This document shows, one piece after another, positions 25,199 through 33,425 of a DNA stretch of 33,425 nucleotides. This DNA is from Bacteroidota bacterium (GTDB taxonomy: Bacteria > Bacteroidota > Bacteroidia > UKL13-3): the NCBI GenBank assembly GCA_030680835.1, contig JAUXUD010000072.1:1-33425 (forward strand). The letters are read 5' to 3'. The notes below the pieces were generated by a model. It saw only the letters and a program-made list of their open reading frames with translations, had not been told where the DNA came from and made no database searches. Position numbers and translations under genes: made by a program. Numbering within the stretch: position 1 is the stretch's first letter; each line of letters opens with the position of its first letter.

Positions 25199-26902
25199 AT
25201 GAGTAAACACCTTACTAAATTTATTCTGTGGTTCGTACTCTTACCAGCTTCTCTGTACAAAAAGTTTGGCGTAGAAATTCCCAAACTCAAATCCATTCTT
25301 AATGCCAAATTACTTATGGACGACAGAAGGGTAAATGGATTATACAAAACCAAATCAGGCCAGCATGATCATAATGTTTCTTCGGCAACCCTGATTACCA
25401 TGTTTATTTCTCTGATCATGGGTGCTGTGTTTTTAACGGCTTTTACTTTTGAAAAAGATCTTACTTGTTTCACCGTTTACTTTTCATTTGTTATTATTAT
25501 CCTCAGTCTATTTCTCATTACTGATTTTACACAGGTACTTATTGATGTGAAAGACAATTACATCATTCTTCCTAAACCCATCCGGGCGAATACTTTTATA
25601 GCAACACGCCTGTTACATATTTTCATTCATGTTTCCAAAATAGTCATTCCCATGTCGCTGCCCGCACTCATAATGATAGGAATCACAAGAAGTGTATGGG
25701 GTGCTTTTTCATTTATTCCGATCATGATTCTGCTTACCACATTTACCTTATTTTTGGTAAATGCCATCTATCTGTTCATTCTGAAAATATTCTCCCCCGA
25801 AAAATTTAAATCTATCATCACAAGCGTGCAAATCGTTTTCGCTATTGTAATTTACGGTAGTTTTCAGCTTATGCCGCGAATGATGAATGAATCCGGATTG
25901 AATGAGGCTGATATAACTGATTATACTTTTATTTGGCTTATTCCATCGTATTGGTTTGCGGGAGCATGGAAATTTATTTATTCGTTCACGCCAGATATGA
26001 ATTTAATGATTTGTGCCTTGCTGAGTGTCGCTGTTCCAATAGTAAGCATCTGGTTGGTTATAAAATATTTTGCACCTGCTTTTCAGAACAAGTTAACATT
26101 AATTTCATCCGGGAGTAGCAGTAAGCAAATCAAAGCAGACACCCAGGACATCACAAATATCCATCCTGGGTATTCACTGCTGTTGGCAAAAATATTTACT
26201 CAAAATGTTGCTGAACGCGGCGCTTTTTTATTCACCTGGAAAATGACGACCCGAAGCCGGGATTTTAAAATGAAAGTATATCCTCAATTTGGTTACCTTA
26301 TTGTAATTATTGCATTGATGTTCTATAGATCTGTCAGTCATCATTCAATAAATGCCTTGCTAGATGGAACTGCAGATATCAGGATTCCGCTACTCACATT
26401 AATTTACCTGAGTAGTTTCATTCTGCTCGGGGCAATTACTCAACTTCCCTATAGCGAAAACTTCAATGCATCATGGCTCTTCCATACATCCCCATTAAAA
26501 AATCCGGGACAAATTATTAGCGGCAGTATAAAAGCAACTATCGTAAAATTTTGTTTACCTATAATACTTTTTGTAATGCTTGCAAGTATATCTGTTATAG
26601 GTACTCAGCTAATTCCCAATCTCTTGTTCGGGTTTGTAAACACCATGCTAATTTCTTCCATAATAGGACGTATTATGATGAATAAGCTTCCTTTTTCAAG
26701 TCCAAGGAAAAACATGAGTGAAGGTCAGAATACCGCAAAAGGATTTTTTATGCTTTTTGTTTTTGGTGCATGTGCAATCCCTCATTATTTTTTATTCAAT
26801 TTCAATTGGGTAATTTCTATTTTTACAATTATATCTGCAGGCGGTACCCATATGGTTTTGCAAAGCATAAAAAACATTAGCTGGAGCGAATTAAAAGAAT
26901 GA
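25199..26902 (+). CDS. ABC transporter permease, large multi-span
   Basis: The protein has 567 residues with about ten hydrophobic spans, for example 'TLITMFISLIMGAVFLTAF', 'FSFVIIILSLFLITDF', 'ALLSVAVPIVSIWLVIKYF', 'LTLIYLSSFILLGAITQL' and 'FGFVNTMLISSIIG'. A hydrophilic loop lies near 300-350. There is no ATPase motif. It is the membrane partner of the ATPase gene just upstream. It ends 7 bp from the stop of the convergent vWA-LRR gene, so the two transcripts probably overlap at their ends. The exported substrate cannot be inferred. Confidence 0.87.
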   Translation: MSKHLTKFILWFVLLPASLYKKFGVEIPKLKSILNAKLLMDDRRVNGLYKTKSGQHDHNVSSATLITMFISLIMGAVFLTAFTFEKDLTCFTVYFSFVIIILSLFLITDFTQVLIDVKDNYIILPKPIRANTFIATRLLHIFIHVSKIVIPMSLPALIMIGITRSVWGAFSFIPIMILLTTFTLFLVNAIYLFILKIFSPEKFKSIITSVQIVFAIVIYGSFQLMPRMMNESGLNEADITDYTFIWLIPSYWFAGAWKFIYSFTPDMNLMICALLSVAVPIVSIWLVIKYFAPAFQNKLTLISSGSSSKQIKADTQDITNIHPGYSLLLAKIFTQNVAERGAFLFTWKMTTRSRDFKMKVYPQFGYLIVIIALMFYRSVSHHSINALLDGTADIRIPLLTLIYLSSFILLGAITQLPYSENFNASWLFHTSPLKNPGQIISGSIKATIVKFCLPIILFVMLASISVIGTQLIPNLLFGFVNTMLISSIIGRIMMNKLPFSSPRKNMSEGQNTAKGFFMLFVFGACAIPHYFLFNFNWVISIFTIISAGGTHMVLQSIKNISWSELKE

Positions 26903-26909
26903 TTTAACA

Positions 26910-29063
26910 TTAAAAAATAATCTGAACCAAAGGCAGCTCTTTTCTAATTCGCTCCTTTTCATCTTCACTTAAATTATTTCCGGCAAGATTCATGGATTTT
27001 AATTTCCTTAAACGGTATAAATATTTTGGTAATACTTCCAGTTCGTTATTCTCCAGATTCAGTTCCTCGAGCTTGGTTAAACCTATAAATGTTTTCGGAA
27101 GGCTTTCAATGCGGTTATTCGAAAGGTCTAATACTTTAAGGCGTTTTAGCTGATTGATCGTAAAAGGAATTTCCCTTATCTGGTTATAAGACAGGTTCAA
27201 ACTAAGTGCATTTTTTAGCAGGTTAATATCTTTTATTTCACTAACCTGATTGTTTGAAATATCAAGTACCCGCAAATAGAAAAAACTTGCAAAAAACGGA
27301 TTAATACCAGTGAGTTGGTTGTTGCTCACATTTAAATATTCAAGATATTTTATATCCAGGAAACGGTTGGGGAATTTCTTAATCTGGTTACCTGAAATGT
27401 TTAACTCAGTCAGACTTTTCAGTCTCTTTAAATTTCCCGGTATCTGAACAAGCTGATTATCGCTCATATTTAAATGAAAAAGATGCTCCATTTTTAATAT
27501 TTCAGATGGCATCATTTTTAAATCCTTTCCACGCAAATCGAGCTTTCTTATCTTAAAGGGTTCTTTTGATGCTGAGTCCAGATCGGTATAAACAGGTATA
27601 TTTTCTTTCTTTGCTTTTACAAACAAATCAACATTGGTACAATTCAGCATATTGAGTCCAAATCGTTTGTCCTTTATACTTTTTATTTCTCCGTTGGAAC
27701 TCAATTCAACTTTCAGGTTTTCAAAATCTCTTTCTAAGGTATATAAACCGCCATTAGTAATTTTAGCCAGGTAAACCAGGTGCGGGTTGATCCCAAATCC
27801 ATCCAGGTAACCACAGATAATTATTTTTACAGGCTTACCAATTTTAGGTGCCAGTTCTATATCGCGGATGCAGGCTAAATTATCGGCAATCAAAACAATT
27901 TCCTTATGTTCGGGATAACGTTTTTGTGTTTCTAAAATGGCTTCAATATCATTCTCCTGCCGGTCGCCCCCGCTGCCGTTAATTCTAACCAGATTAAACA
28001 GATTAATGATTTGAGGGATATCTGCAGATTCAGCAGAATATATACCTCCGGTTTCACCAATTTTTTTCTGGTTCGACATTTTACGGTCACCATCATTAAA
28101 CAAAGTCAGAAAACGAATGGGAGAGTTTTGATAATTCATTAAATGCCAATGCAGCACCTGTGCTCCATATCCATACATGCTGCCGGTCCAGTCGTTTACA
28201 ACTGCTATATCGGTCCATTCCGGATGCCTGTTAAAAACTTTCCATACCACCGAATCCGAAAAAGGATTATTCTTCATAAACAAGTGCACCTGTCTTTTAT
28301 ACAAATTTATTTCCTGCGGACTTCGCTCCAAAAGTTTTATAGATGAATTCTTTCTGACAGCAATTTCAAAATGTTTCTTTAAAATGGTATTTTGTTCATC
28401 AAGCGGTTTGTTTTTCAAAACCACCCGCAATGAATCGTTAATGGCATCAGAGTTTTTTACCGCTTCAATGTCCTTTTCATATTCTTTATAGCTGCCCTGA
28501 ACATTAATTTCCAGGCGAGGTTCCAGGCTTAGTACTTCCGCTGAATCCATGTCCTGGTTTATCGCATTTTCTTCCTGCCGGGTTCTGTACCAGATAACAA
28601 TTCCATGAAATAAACCGTTCACCTGATCATCATCATCACAATGGGTTTGCAATACGGTATTCCATTCCAATTTTTCATCATTCAATGATGGGTCGAGTTC
28701 AAACAAATGCTTAAGCCGATCGAAAAGTAAGGGATATATTTCGTAATATGCTCCATCTCTTACCGGATAGCGTGAATAAACGATATCTATGCGGTATGGA
28801 AAAACAGTATCACTGATTTCATCCCAATGTTCAGGATTTACAAATTTTGCAGTCCGGAGTCCATTTTTTAAAAACAGTACATGTTTTCCCTGAGTGGTCT
28901 TGTATTCATAGATTAGGTTTTGCTTAAATTCTGCAGTTACAGAAGGACCATATTTTACAGGATTTTTAAGTTGATTCAGTTCAAATTTATTTTGACCCAA
29001 AATTATATTGGGAAAGAAAGTCAACAGACAATAAATCAAAAAAAGTGATCGTCTTTTTTCCAT
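26910..29063 (-). CDS. Secreted protein with vWA-like and leucine-rich-repeat domains
   Basis: The protein has 717 residues. The signal peptide is 1-24 ('FLIYCLLTFFPNIILGQ'), and the ATG at 29063 is chosen over a TTG at 29102 because it gives a clean signal peptide. Residues about 280-460 look like a von Willebrand A fold: 'IAVVNDWTGSMYGYG' (286-300, MIDAS-like D-x-T-G-S), 'RFLTLFNDGDRK' and 'EIVLIADNLA' (388-397). About 503-717 are some nine leucine-rich repeats of the 'L..LN.S.NQ...IP' type. A hydrophilic N-terminal domain fills 25-280. The pairing suggests an envelope or exported recognition protein. Localisation and function are inferred; no sorting tail was seen. Confidence 0.82.
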   Translation of the reverse strand: MEKRRSLFLIYCLLTFFPNIILGQNKFELNQLKNPVKYGPSVTAEFKQNLIYEYKTTQGKHVLFLKNGLRTAKFVNPEHWDEISDTVFPYRIDIVYSRYPVRDGAYYEIYPLLFDRLKHLFELDPSLNDEKLEWNTVLQTHCDDDDQVNGLFHGIVIWYRTRQEENAINQDMDSAEVLSLEPRLEINVQGSYKEYEKDIEAVKNSDAINDSLRVVLKNKPLDEQNTILKKHFEIAVRKNSSIKLLERSPQEINLYKRQVHLFMKNNPFSDSVVWKVFNRHPEWTDIAVVNDWTGSMYGYGAQVLHWHLMNYQNSPIRFLTLFNDGDRKMSNQKKIGETGGIYSAESADIPQIINLFNLVRINGSGGDRQENDIEAILETQKRYPEHKEIVLIADNLACIRDIELAPKIGKPVKIIICGYLDGFGINPHLVYLAKITNGGLYTLERDFENLKVELSSNGEIKSIKDKRFGLNMLNCTNVDLFVKAKKENIPVYTDLDSASKEPFKIRKLDLRGKDLKMMPSEILKMEHLFHLNMSDNQLVQIPGNLKRLKSLTELNISGNQIKKFPNRFLDIKYLEYLNVSNNQLTGINPFFASFFYLRVLDISNNQVSEIKDINLLKNALSLNLSYNQIREIPFTINQLKRLKVLDLSNNRIESLPKTFIGLTKLEELNLENNELEVLPKYLYRLRKLKSMNLAGNNLSEDEKERIRKELPLVQIIF

Positions 29064-29159
29064 AATTGAAATGCCAATATAGCTAAACGCTTGAAAAGGC
29101 AAATACAGATATGCTAAAATAAAATTTTATGTACCACAGGAGGCAACATATATACAAAA

Positions 29160-29193
29160 AAAACTGCCCCGGAATAATCTCCGGAGCAGTTTT
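29160..29193 (-). terminator. Terminator downstream of the Ig-like lipoprotein gene
   Basis: AAAACTGCCCCGGA and TCCGGAGCAGTTTT pair with one mismatch around a 6-base loop. Read on the minus strand it is followed by a T-run, consistent with terminating the gene ending at 29225. It would insulate the vWA-LRR gene that follows. Confidence 0.8.
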
Positions 29194-29224
29194 ATTATAA
29201 GAAAACTAAATTATTTAATTAGTA

Positions 29225-30145
29225 TTAATCCTGGCTGATTACCACTAGTGTAGCAGAACCTTGATTGTCGCTGGCAGTTGTTAAAAACTTGATTAAACCT
29301 TTTTTGCCACTTGCAGTTTGAAATGAAATAACATCATTGTTTTTCAAATCTGTCATTTTACTAACTGTTGCAGTATTAAAATCTATGTTTTTAAAACTGT
29401 CATCCACTTTGGTATTGTCTTTTATAACATCAAATTGAGAAGCAGTTATTGTAGTTGCTTTAAATTTGGTGTCATTTTTAGTGGTCCATGAAGCAATTTC
29501 AGAACTCCAGATAACCTGTGCACCATCTGTGTTTGTAGGTGAAGCAAATGAATTTTTGTCAGTATTACCATAGTAATATACAAAATCAATTTTTTCTGAG
29601 TTTGCTTTTGCTGTTCCGGTTGCACCCGCAGTATAACTTGCAAAATTATTTGCTATACCCAAAAACTTATATTCAACCGTTGTATTGCTTTGGGCTCCCA
29701 AAACAACTGTGCTTGAAGTTAATATATTATTGGTTTGTATAAACTTTACAGTAAAAATCTGAGTGGTAACCAAATCTTTATTGTCAGTTGCAGTTATACT
29801 ATAGGTAACGGTAACATTCGCAGAAACCATACCTGCAATACTATCCTGATGCGAATAGGTAACCTCATTTTTGTCGGGAGAAGCCGTGTAGATTTTAATA
29901 GTTGAAGAACCCGGTATTGCTCTGTCAATAGTAAGCGTTTTAATGGTTCTGTCCGTTCCGGCTACAGCTTTTATATCAATTGTAACCTGTTTAGTTATTG
30001 CCAAATCCAGTTCAATGCTGGTATTTCCTCCATTAACTGTTACAGTTGGAGCAGCAACCGTTGTTTCATCTTTTTTACAAGATGTAAAAGTGAGGGCTAT
30101 GCCCAAAAGCATCATTGTGCTTGTTCTGATTATATTGTTTTTCAT
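29225..30145 (-). CDS. Lipoprotein with Ig-like N-terminal domain
   Basis: The protein has 306 residues. A lipoprotein signal ends 'LTFTSCKKDE' with the lipidated Cys at 23; the ATG at 30145 is chosen over a GTG at 30220, whose extra 25 residues would spoil the signal peptide. Residues about 35-140 resemble a bacterial Ig/PKD-like fold ('TSIELDLAITKQVTIDIKAV', 'NVTVTYSITATDNKDLVTTQ'). The C-terminal half is a Thr/Asp-rich domain without a known match. It is probably anchored to the outer membrane. It is divergent from the second ABC operon. Confidence 0.8.
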   Translation of the reverse strand: MKNNIIRTSTMMLLGIALTFTSCKKDETTVAAPTVTVNGGNTSIELDLAITKQVTIDIKAVAGTDRTIKTLTIDRAIPGSSTIKIYTASPDKNEVTYSHQDSIAGMVSANVTVTYSITATDNKDLVTTQIFTVKFIQTNNILTSSTVVLGAQSNTTVEYKFLGIANNFASYTAGATGTAKANSEKIDFVYYYGNTDKNSFASPTNTDGAQVIWSSEIASWTTKNDTKFKATTITASQFDVIKDNTKVDDSFKNIDFNTATVSKMTDLKNNDVISFQTASGKKGLIKFLTTASDNQGSATLVVISQD

Positions 30146-30334
30146 ATATGTTCTGCAAATATCAAACTTTATGCCAAAAAAGTCAAAATAAAATGTTACA
30201 TAATTTAAAGCTTTTTTCACCTCTTAATTCCTTTCAATATGAAACCCAAATATATATGAGATAATATTTTTTCTACCCTGTGGTTTGTATTTTCATCCAT
30301 TCTATCCATCATTTTTAGCTTTAGTAAAATAAAA

Positions 30335-30365
30335 TTTGCATTTCTAAATTACATTATTACATTTG
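30335..30365 (+). promoter_or_regulatory. Bacteroidota-type promoter for the ABC/GntR operon
   Basis: TTTG (30335-30338), 19 bp, TACATTTG (30358-30365): a full match to TTTG-N17-23-TAnnTTTG. Transcription would start near 30371, 20 bp before the ATG at 30392, supporting that start over the upstream GTG at 30368. Confidence 0.65.
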
Positions 30366-30391
30366 TAGTGTACTATTTAACTAATACACTA

Positions 30392-31231
30392 ATGATTGAA
30401 ATAAAAGATTTGTCATTTGGGTACAATAAAAATAAATTATTGTACAAAAACCTGAATCTAACCCTTGAAAATGGCTGCATTTACGGACTATTGGGCAAAA
30501 ATGGAGCAGGGAAATCAACCCTTTTAAAAAACATCATCGGATTATTGTTCCCCAATTCAGGTGAAATTTCGGTGAATGGGTTCAAACCTAAAAAACGACT
30601 GCCCGGCTTTCTCGAATCCATTTATTTCATACCCGAGGAAGTGGATGTACCTCCATTAAGTATTAAACGTTATCTGAACCTATTCACTCCCTTTTATCCA
30701 AAATTTGATGAAAAGCTCTTTTATGAATATCTCAATGATCTGGAAATTGAGTCCAACATAAAACTTTCATCCCTATCGCTGGGTCAGCAAAAAAAATTCA
30801 TCATTGCATTTGCACTTGCAAGCAATACACAGGTATTAATTATGGATGAACCCACAAATGGATTGGATATTCCTTCTAAAAGCTGGTTACGAAAATTGAT
30901 TGCTTCAATTGTAAATGAAGATCGTATTATTATCATCTCAACGCATCAGGTAAGAGACCTCGATAATTTGATTGACCGGGTAATTGTGGTTGATGAGGGC
31001 AATTTATTGTTGCATGCATCGATGTTTGATATTGCGCAAAGACTATGCTTTAAAACAGTTACAGAAGCAAACATAAATGAGCAGGTTTTTTATTCTGAGG
31101 AGTCCATGAAAGGATATTCTATAGTGACAAAAAATACATTACAGGAAGATAGCAAGGTAAACCTTGAACATCTTTTTAATGCAGTAACTCGATATGGTAA
31201 TGAAGTTAAAACCCTTTTTAACAACGTATAA
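30392..31231 (+). CDS. ABC transporter ATP-binding protein (GntR-linked operon)
   Basis: This is a 279-residue ATPase. Walker A is 'GKNGAGKST' (35-43), the signature is 'LSLGQQKK' (128-135) and Walker B is 'VLIMDE' (148-153) with 'PTNGLDIPSK'; the His switch is in 'IISTHQVRD'. The start 'MIEIKDLSFGYNKNK' is standard. It resembles the YtrB/YhcG group, whose operons carry a small GntR regulator, as here. The permease starts 4 bp after the stop. It is transcribed from a strong predicted promoter. The natural substrate is unknown; related Bacillus operons respond to cell-wall-active compounds. Confidence 0.92.
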   Translation: MIEIKDLSFGYNKNKLLYKNLNLTLENGCIYGLLGKNGAGKSTLLKNIIGLLFPNSGEISVNGFKPKKRLPGFLESIYFIPEEVDVPPLSIKRYLNLFTPFYPKFDEKLFYEYLNDLEIESNIKLSSLSLGQQKKFIIAFALASNTQVLIMDEPTNGLDIPSKSWLRKLIASIVNEDRIIIISTHQVRDLDNLIDRVIVVDEGNLLLHASMFDIAQRLCFKTVTEANINEQVFYSEESMKGYSIVTKNTLQEDSKVNLEHLFNAVTRYGNEVKTLFNNV

Positions 31232-31235
31232 AATC

Positions 31236-32033
31236 ATGACAAATAATATTTTTAGTTTAAAACGATTTTTGAACCTTTTGAAAAAAACAATTTTCGAAAG
31301 ACCTACCCAAACATTTGGGCTTACCTTTCTGGTGATGGCACTTGTGCTAATTTTATATACTTCATGCCGCTTTATATTTGGATATGAAACCACGCAGATT
31401 ATTACCTTTTTTTTAGGATTGATAGCAGGTGGCTATTTTCTGGCAGGTACGGTTCTGGGTAATTATGCTGCATATCCAACAGGTTCTTCTTTTTTAACAT
31501 TACCGGCATCATCTTTCGAAAAATGGCTTTGTGGTTTAACGATTATTCTGTTGTTGTTTTTACCCTTCTTTTTAATATTCTACCGTATCATGGATGCAAG
31601 TTTGGTAACACTGTACCACAATAGTCTGAATCCAAATAAAGCAGATTACCAGAAATTATTTGACAGTGCCAAAATACTGGTTTTTGACAGGGAAGAAATG
31701 AAATATATTTTCCCATTTTTCTTCAATATAACCGGTGTTATGCTTGTGGGTTCACTTTATTTTAATAAAATCAGTATTATCAAAGTGGCTTTATTGTGCG
31801 CTGCCATTTTCTTTGGTGCCTTTGGGATCAACTACTTAATAGCAGGATCCCTTTTTGACAATCTTAATAGTGCTGCCCCTTTTCAAAGAGTTCGGTTAAA
31901 AATTGATGATGATTACTGGTGGATTGAACTACCCGACAAAGCATCCAGTTTAGTTGGAATCTCATTTCAATACATATTGCCGGTTGTTTTGTATATCCTG
32001 TCTTATATCCGCTTAAAGGAAAAAGAATTTTAA
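31236..32033 (+). CDS. Membrane protein, probable ABC permease
   Basis: The protein has 265 residues with about five hydrophobic spans ('TFGLTFLVMALVLILYTSCRF', 'TFFLGLIAGGYFLAGTVLGNY', 'GLTIILLLFLPFFLIFY', 'ALLCAAIFFGAFGINYLIAG', 'YILPVVLYILSYIRL'). The ATG at 31236 is 4 bp after the ATPase stop and preferred over an ATG at 31194 that would overlap it. 'AAYPTGSSFLTLPASSFEKWL' is a pattern seen in Bacteroidota ABC-2-like permeases. It should form the transporter with the upstream ATPase. Confidence 0.82.
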   Translation: MTNNIFSLKRFLNLLKKTIFERPTQTFGLTFLVMALVLILYTSCRFIFGYETTQIITFFLGLIAGGYFLAGTVLGNYAAYPTGSSFLTLPASSFEKWLCGLTIILLLFLPFFLIFYRIMDASLVTLYHNSLNPNKADYQKLFDSAKILVFDREEMKYIFPFFFNITGVMLVGSLYFNKISIIKVALLCAAIFFGAFGINYLIAGSLFDNLNSAAPFQRVRLKIDDDYWWIELPDKASSLVGISFQYILPVVLYILSYIRLKEKEF

Positions 32034-32043
32034 ATTACAGATT

Positions 32044-32415
32044 ATGGAATTCAGAGAAAAACAAGCCATTTACATTCAGATAGCCGAATATGTTTGCGAA
32101 CAGATTCTACTTAAAAAATGGAATATTGGCGATAAAATTATCAGCATCCGGGAGCTCGCCATATCTATGGAAGTGAATCCAAATACCGTGCAACGTGCTT
32201 ACGATTTTTTGCAGCAACTTGGAATAATCAGCAATAAAAGAGGCATCGGTTATTTTGTAGAAAATGAGGCAGAAGGCAGAATACTTTTATTTAGAAGAGA
32301 ACAATTCATTAAAAACGAATTGCCTCAATACTTCAGGAATATCTATTTGTTAAAGATGGATCTGAATGAGCTCAACAAACAATATCAACAATTTTTAATT
32401 GAAAATTTTAAATAG
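32044..32415 (+). CDS. GntR-family regulator, YtrA type
   Basis: This 123-residue short GntR regulator has a winged helix: 'IYIQIAEYVCEQILLKKWNIGD' (9-30), the HTH 'ISIRELAISMEVNPNTVQRAYDFL' (about 33-56) and the wing 'GIISNKRGIGYFV' (60-72). The C-terminus is a short helical part with no large ligand domain, which is the YtrA subfamily form. Such proteins usually repress their own ABC operon and are released by envelope stress or a ligand. It lies 10 bp after the permease gene, so it is co-transcribed. The operator was not identified; the region around 30335-30390 is the obvious place. Confidence 0.93.
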   Translation: MEFREKQAIYIQIAEYVCEQILLKKWNIGDKIISIRELAISMEVNPNTVQRAYDFLQQLGIISNKRGIGYFVENEAEGRILLFRREQFIKNELPQYFRNIYLLKMDLNELNKQYQQFLIENFK

Positions 32416-32421
32416 TTAACC

Positions 32422-33150
32422 ATGAAACTTAGCAATAAAATATTAACAGGCCTGGCTTTTATTTCACTAATCGGAATCATTTCTTCCAACCTGATTTTAA
32501 AAGCGGAATACGAAAATTCCGATAAAACAGATCCTTATAACTGGTCATATAAAAAGATTTTGGAACAGCCTTTTAAACATATTAAAATATTGGGAGGAAA
32601 TGTTGCCTGGGTGGTTTTTGAACCTAATAAATTTTACTCTGTTAGAGTATTCAAACAAATGAATGATATTCAAAAAAAAGAAATCAAAATATACATAAAA
32701 AGTGATACTCTTTATGTTTCATTTCCGTATTTTTCAAAAAAAGATGCTAAACAAAAACATTTAAGGTATAGTTATAGAGTACGTATTTTTTCTCCTGAAA
32801 TTACTTCTATTACGGCTTTTAATGCAGATATTGAACTTGATAAACTAAAACAAAAAAAATTAGTACTAAATTTAAAAGGAAACTCCAAACTTGGTATTGA
32901 AAGCAAACTCATGGAAATGGATAGTCTTTGGATATCATTAAGTGATACTTCAGAATTTCATATTTATGCTCCACAAGATAAAATTCAACCACCCATAAAT
33001 TTTAAAACGGTTCAGGCATATGTTAATGGTTCTTCAGCATTAAACCTTGGAAATTCCAAAATCAAATCGCTACAATTATCTATTGATGATAATTCAGCCA
33101 TTCAACTATCAGGCGATGCATTAAAAGAATTTGGAAAAATTAAAGAATAG
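32422..33150 (+). CDS. Membrane-anchored GIN/DUF2807-like protein
   Basis: The protein has 242 residues with one N-terminal hydrophobic segment ('ILTGLAFISLIGIISSNLIL', signal or anchor) and a beta-rich body. 'FKHIKILGGNVAWVVFEPNKF', 'KSDTLYVSFPYF' and repeated strand-turn patterns later ('LVLNLKGNSKLGIES', 'LQLSIDDNSAIQLSG') resemble the GIN (DUF2807) auto-transporter-like fold often found last in Bacteroidota ABC/GntR operons. It lies 6 bp after the gntR stop. It may be a periplasmic accessory to the transporter; this is an inference from context. Confidence 0.65.
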   Translation: MKLSNKILTGLAFISLIGIISSNLILKAEYENSDKTDPYNWSYKKILEQPFKHIKILGGNVAWVVFEPNKFYSVRVFKQMNDIQKKEIKIYIKSDTLYVSFPYFSKKDAKQKHLRYSYRVRIFSPEITSITAFNADIELDKLKQKKLVLNLKGNSKLGIESKLMEMDSLWISLSDTSEFHIYAPQDKIQPPINFKTVQAYVNGSSALNLGNSKIKSLQLSIDDNSAIQLSGDALKEFGKIKE

Positions 33151-33342
33151 GAAAAAGCCATGTAACGAGTGCTGAAGGATTGTTTGTACTTGATAACTAT
33201 GGTTCGGCAAGCTACCAATGACATCTTTTGTATGTGTTTGAAAAACAAGCACTTCATTTGGATGTCATTACGTTCAAAAATTATGGGTTGACCCATAAGT
33301 AATCCCTCACCATGACAACCCATTTCGGATATATGTCAAAAT

Positions 33343-33390
33343 AAAAGGACAGAATAATTTTTTGCATGCAAAAAATTATTCTGTCCTTTT
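33343..33390. repeat. Perfect 48-bp palindrome near the right edge
   Basis: Two 24-base arms meet at TGCA/TGCA with no mismatch; with one bulged T at 33391, pairing extends to about 33336-33398. The hairpin is followed on either strand by an AT-rich T-tract, so it could be a strong bidirectional terminator for the ABC operon, which ended 192 bp earlier. The gap before it also has an 18-bp inverted repeat with a 2-bp spacer (33281-33298) and an AATGACATC/GATGTCATT pair. A transposon or island end is also possible but unsupported. Confidence 0.85.
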
Positions 33391-33425
33391 TATTTTGATG
33401 CTGCGAACCTGTAGAGCTGTCATCC

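Noticed and set aside
30368-30391. GTG start for the second ABC ATPase
   Set aside because: It precedes the predicted transcription start and the protein family begins at the ATG at 30392.

Overview
The window comes from an AT-rich chromosome of a Bacteroidota bacterium, probably an environmental Sphingobacteriia/Chitinophagia-like lineage. The support is a giant PKD-repeat adhesin, a T9SS-type sorting tail, lipoproteins with the 'SCKKD' style of lipobox, a PorV-like barrel, a serine palmitoyltransferase-type enzyme and several TAnnTTTG (-7)/TTTG (-33) promoters. No rRNA, tRNA, CRISPR array, insertion sequence or phage gene was recognised.

Bases 1-9917 are all on the minus strand. They hold the N-terminal 1778 codons of a secreted repeat adhesin that runs off the left edge, a family-4-like glycosyltransferase, an acyl-CoA dehydrogenase, a membrane-anchored helix-hairpin-helix (HhH) protein, an overlapping 53-residue membrane protein, and an RmlD-like sugar-nucleotide reductase. 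Bases 10102-14040 form a plus-strand operon: miaB, an MtfA-related protein that has lost its metalloprotease motif and gained membrane segments, and a sigma-54 activator lacking a receiver domain. Bases 14189-16188 (minus) encode a periplasmic thioredoxin-like protein and an alpha-oxoamine synthase that is probably the sphingolipid-forming serine palmitoyltransferase.

Bases 16213-17700 are an accessory-looking patch: a REP-like inverted repeat, a 45-codon ORF, two related small lipoproteins and a frameshifted remnant with a T9SS-like C-terminus. Bases 17755-20642 (minus) encode an HhH plus beta-barrel protein overlapping a PorV-like barrel gene. Then comes hppA (plus), whose pyrophosphatase carries an extra 126-residue tail with 17 Cys and 15 Met. 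It is followed by an outer-membrane barrel gene and an ABC ATPase/permease pair. A secreted vWA-like/leucine-rich-repeat protein and an Ig-like lipoprotein lie on the minus strand. The window ends with a second ABC operon (ATPase, permease, YtrA-type GntR regulator, GIN-like protein) and a 48-bp perfect palindrome.

The strongest candidates for something undescribed are the Cys/Met-rich tail on the membrane pyrophosphatase, the inactivated MtfA-like membrane protein between miaB and a sigma-54 activator, the HhH-barrel/PorV-like pair, and the secreted vWA-LRR protein. Several intergenic gaps hold short-word tandem or inverted repeats that look like a family of genome-specific elements. Six gene starts were judged with alternatives in mind: five moved to downstream ATGs and one (the glycosyltransferase) left uncertain.
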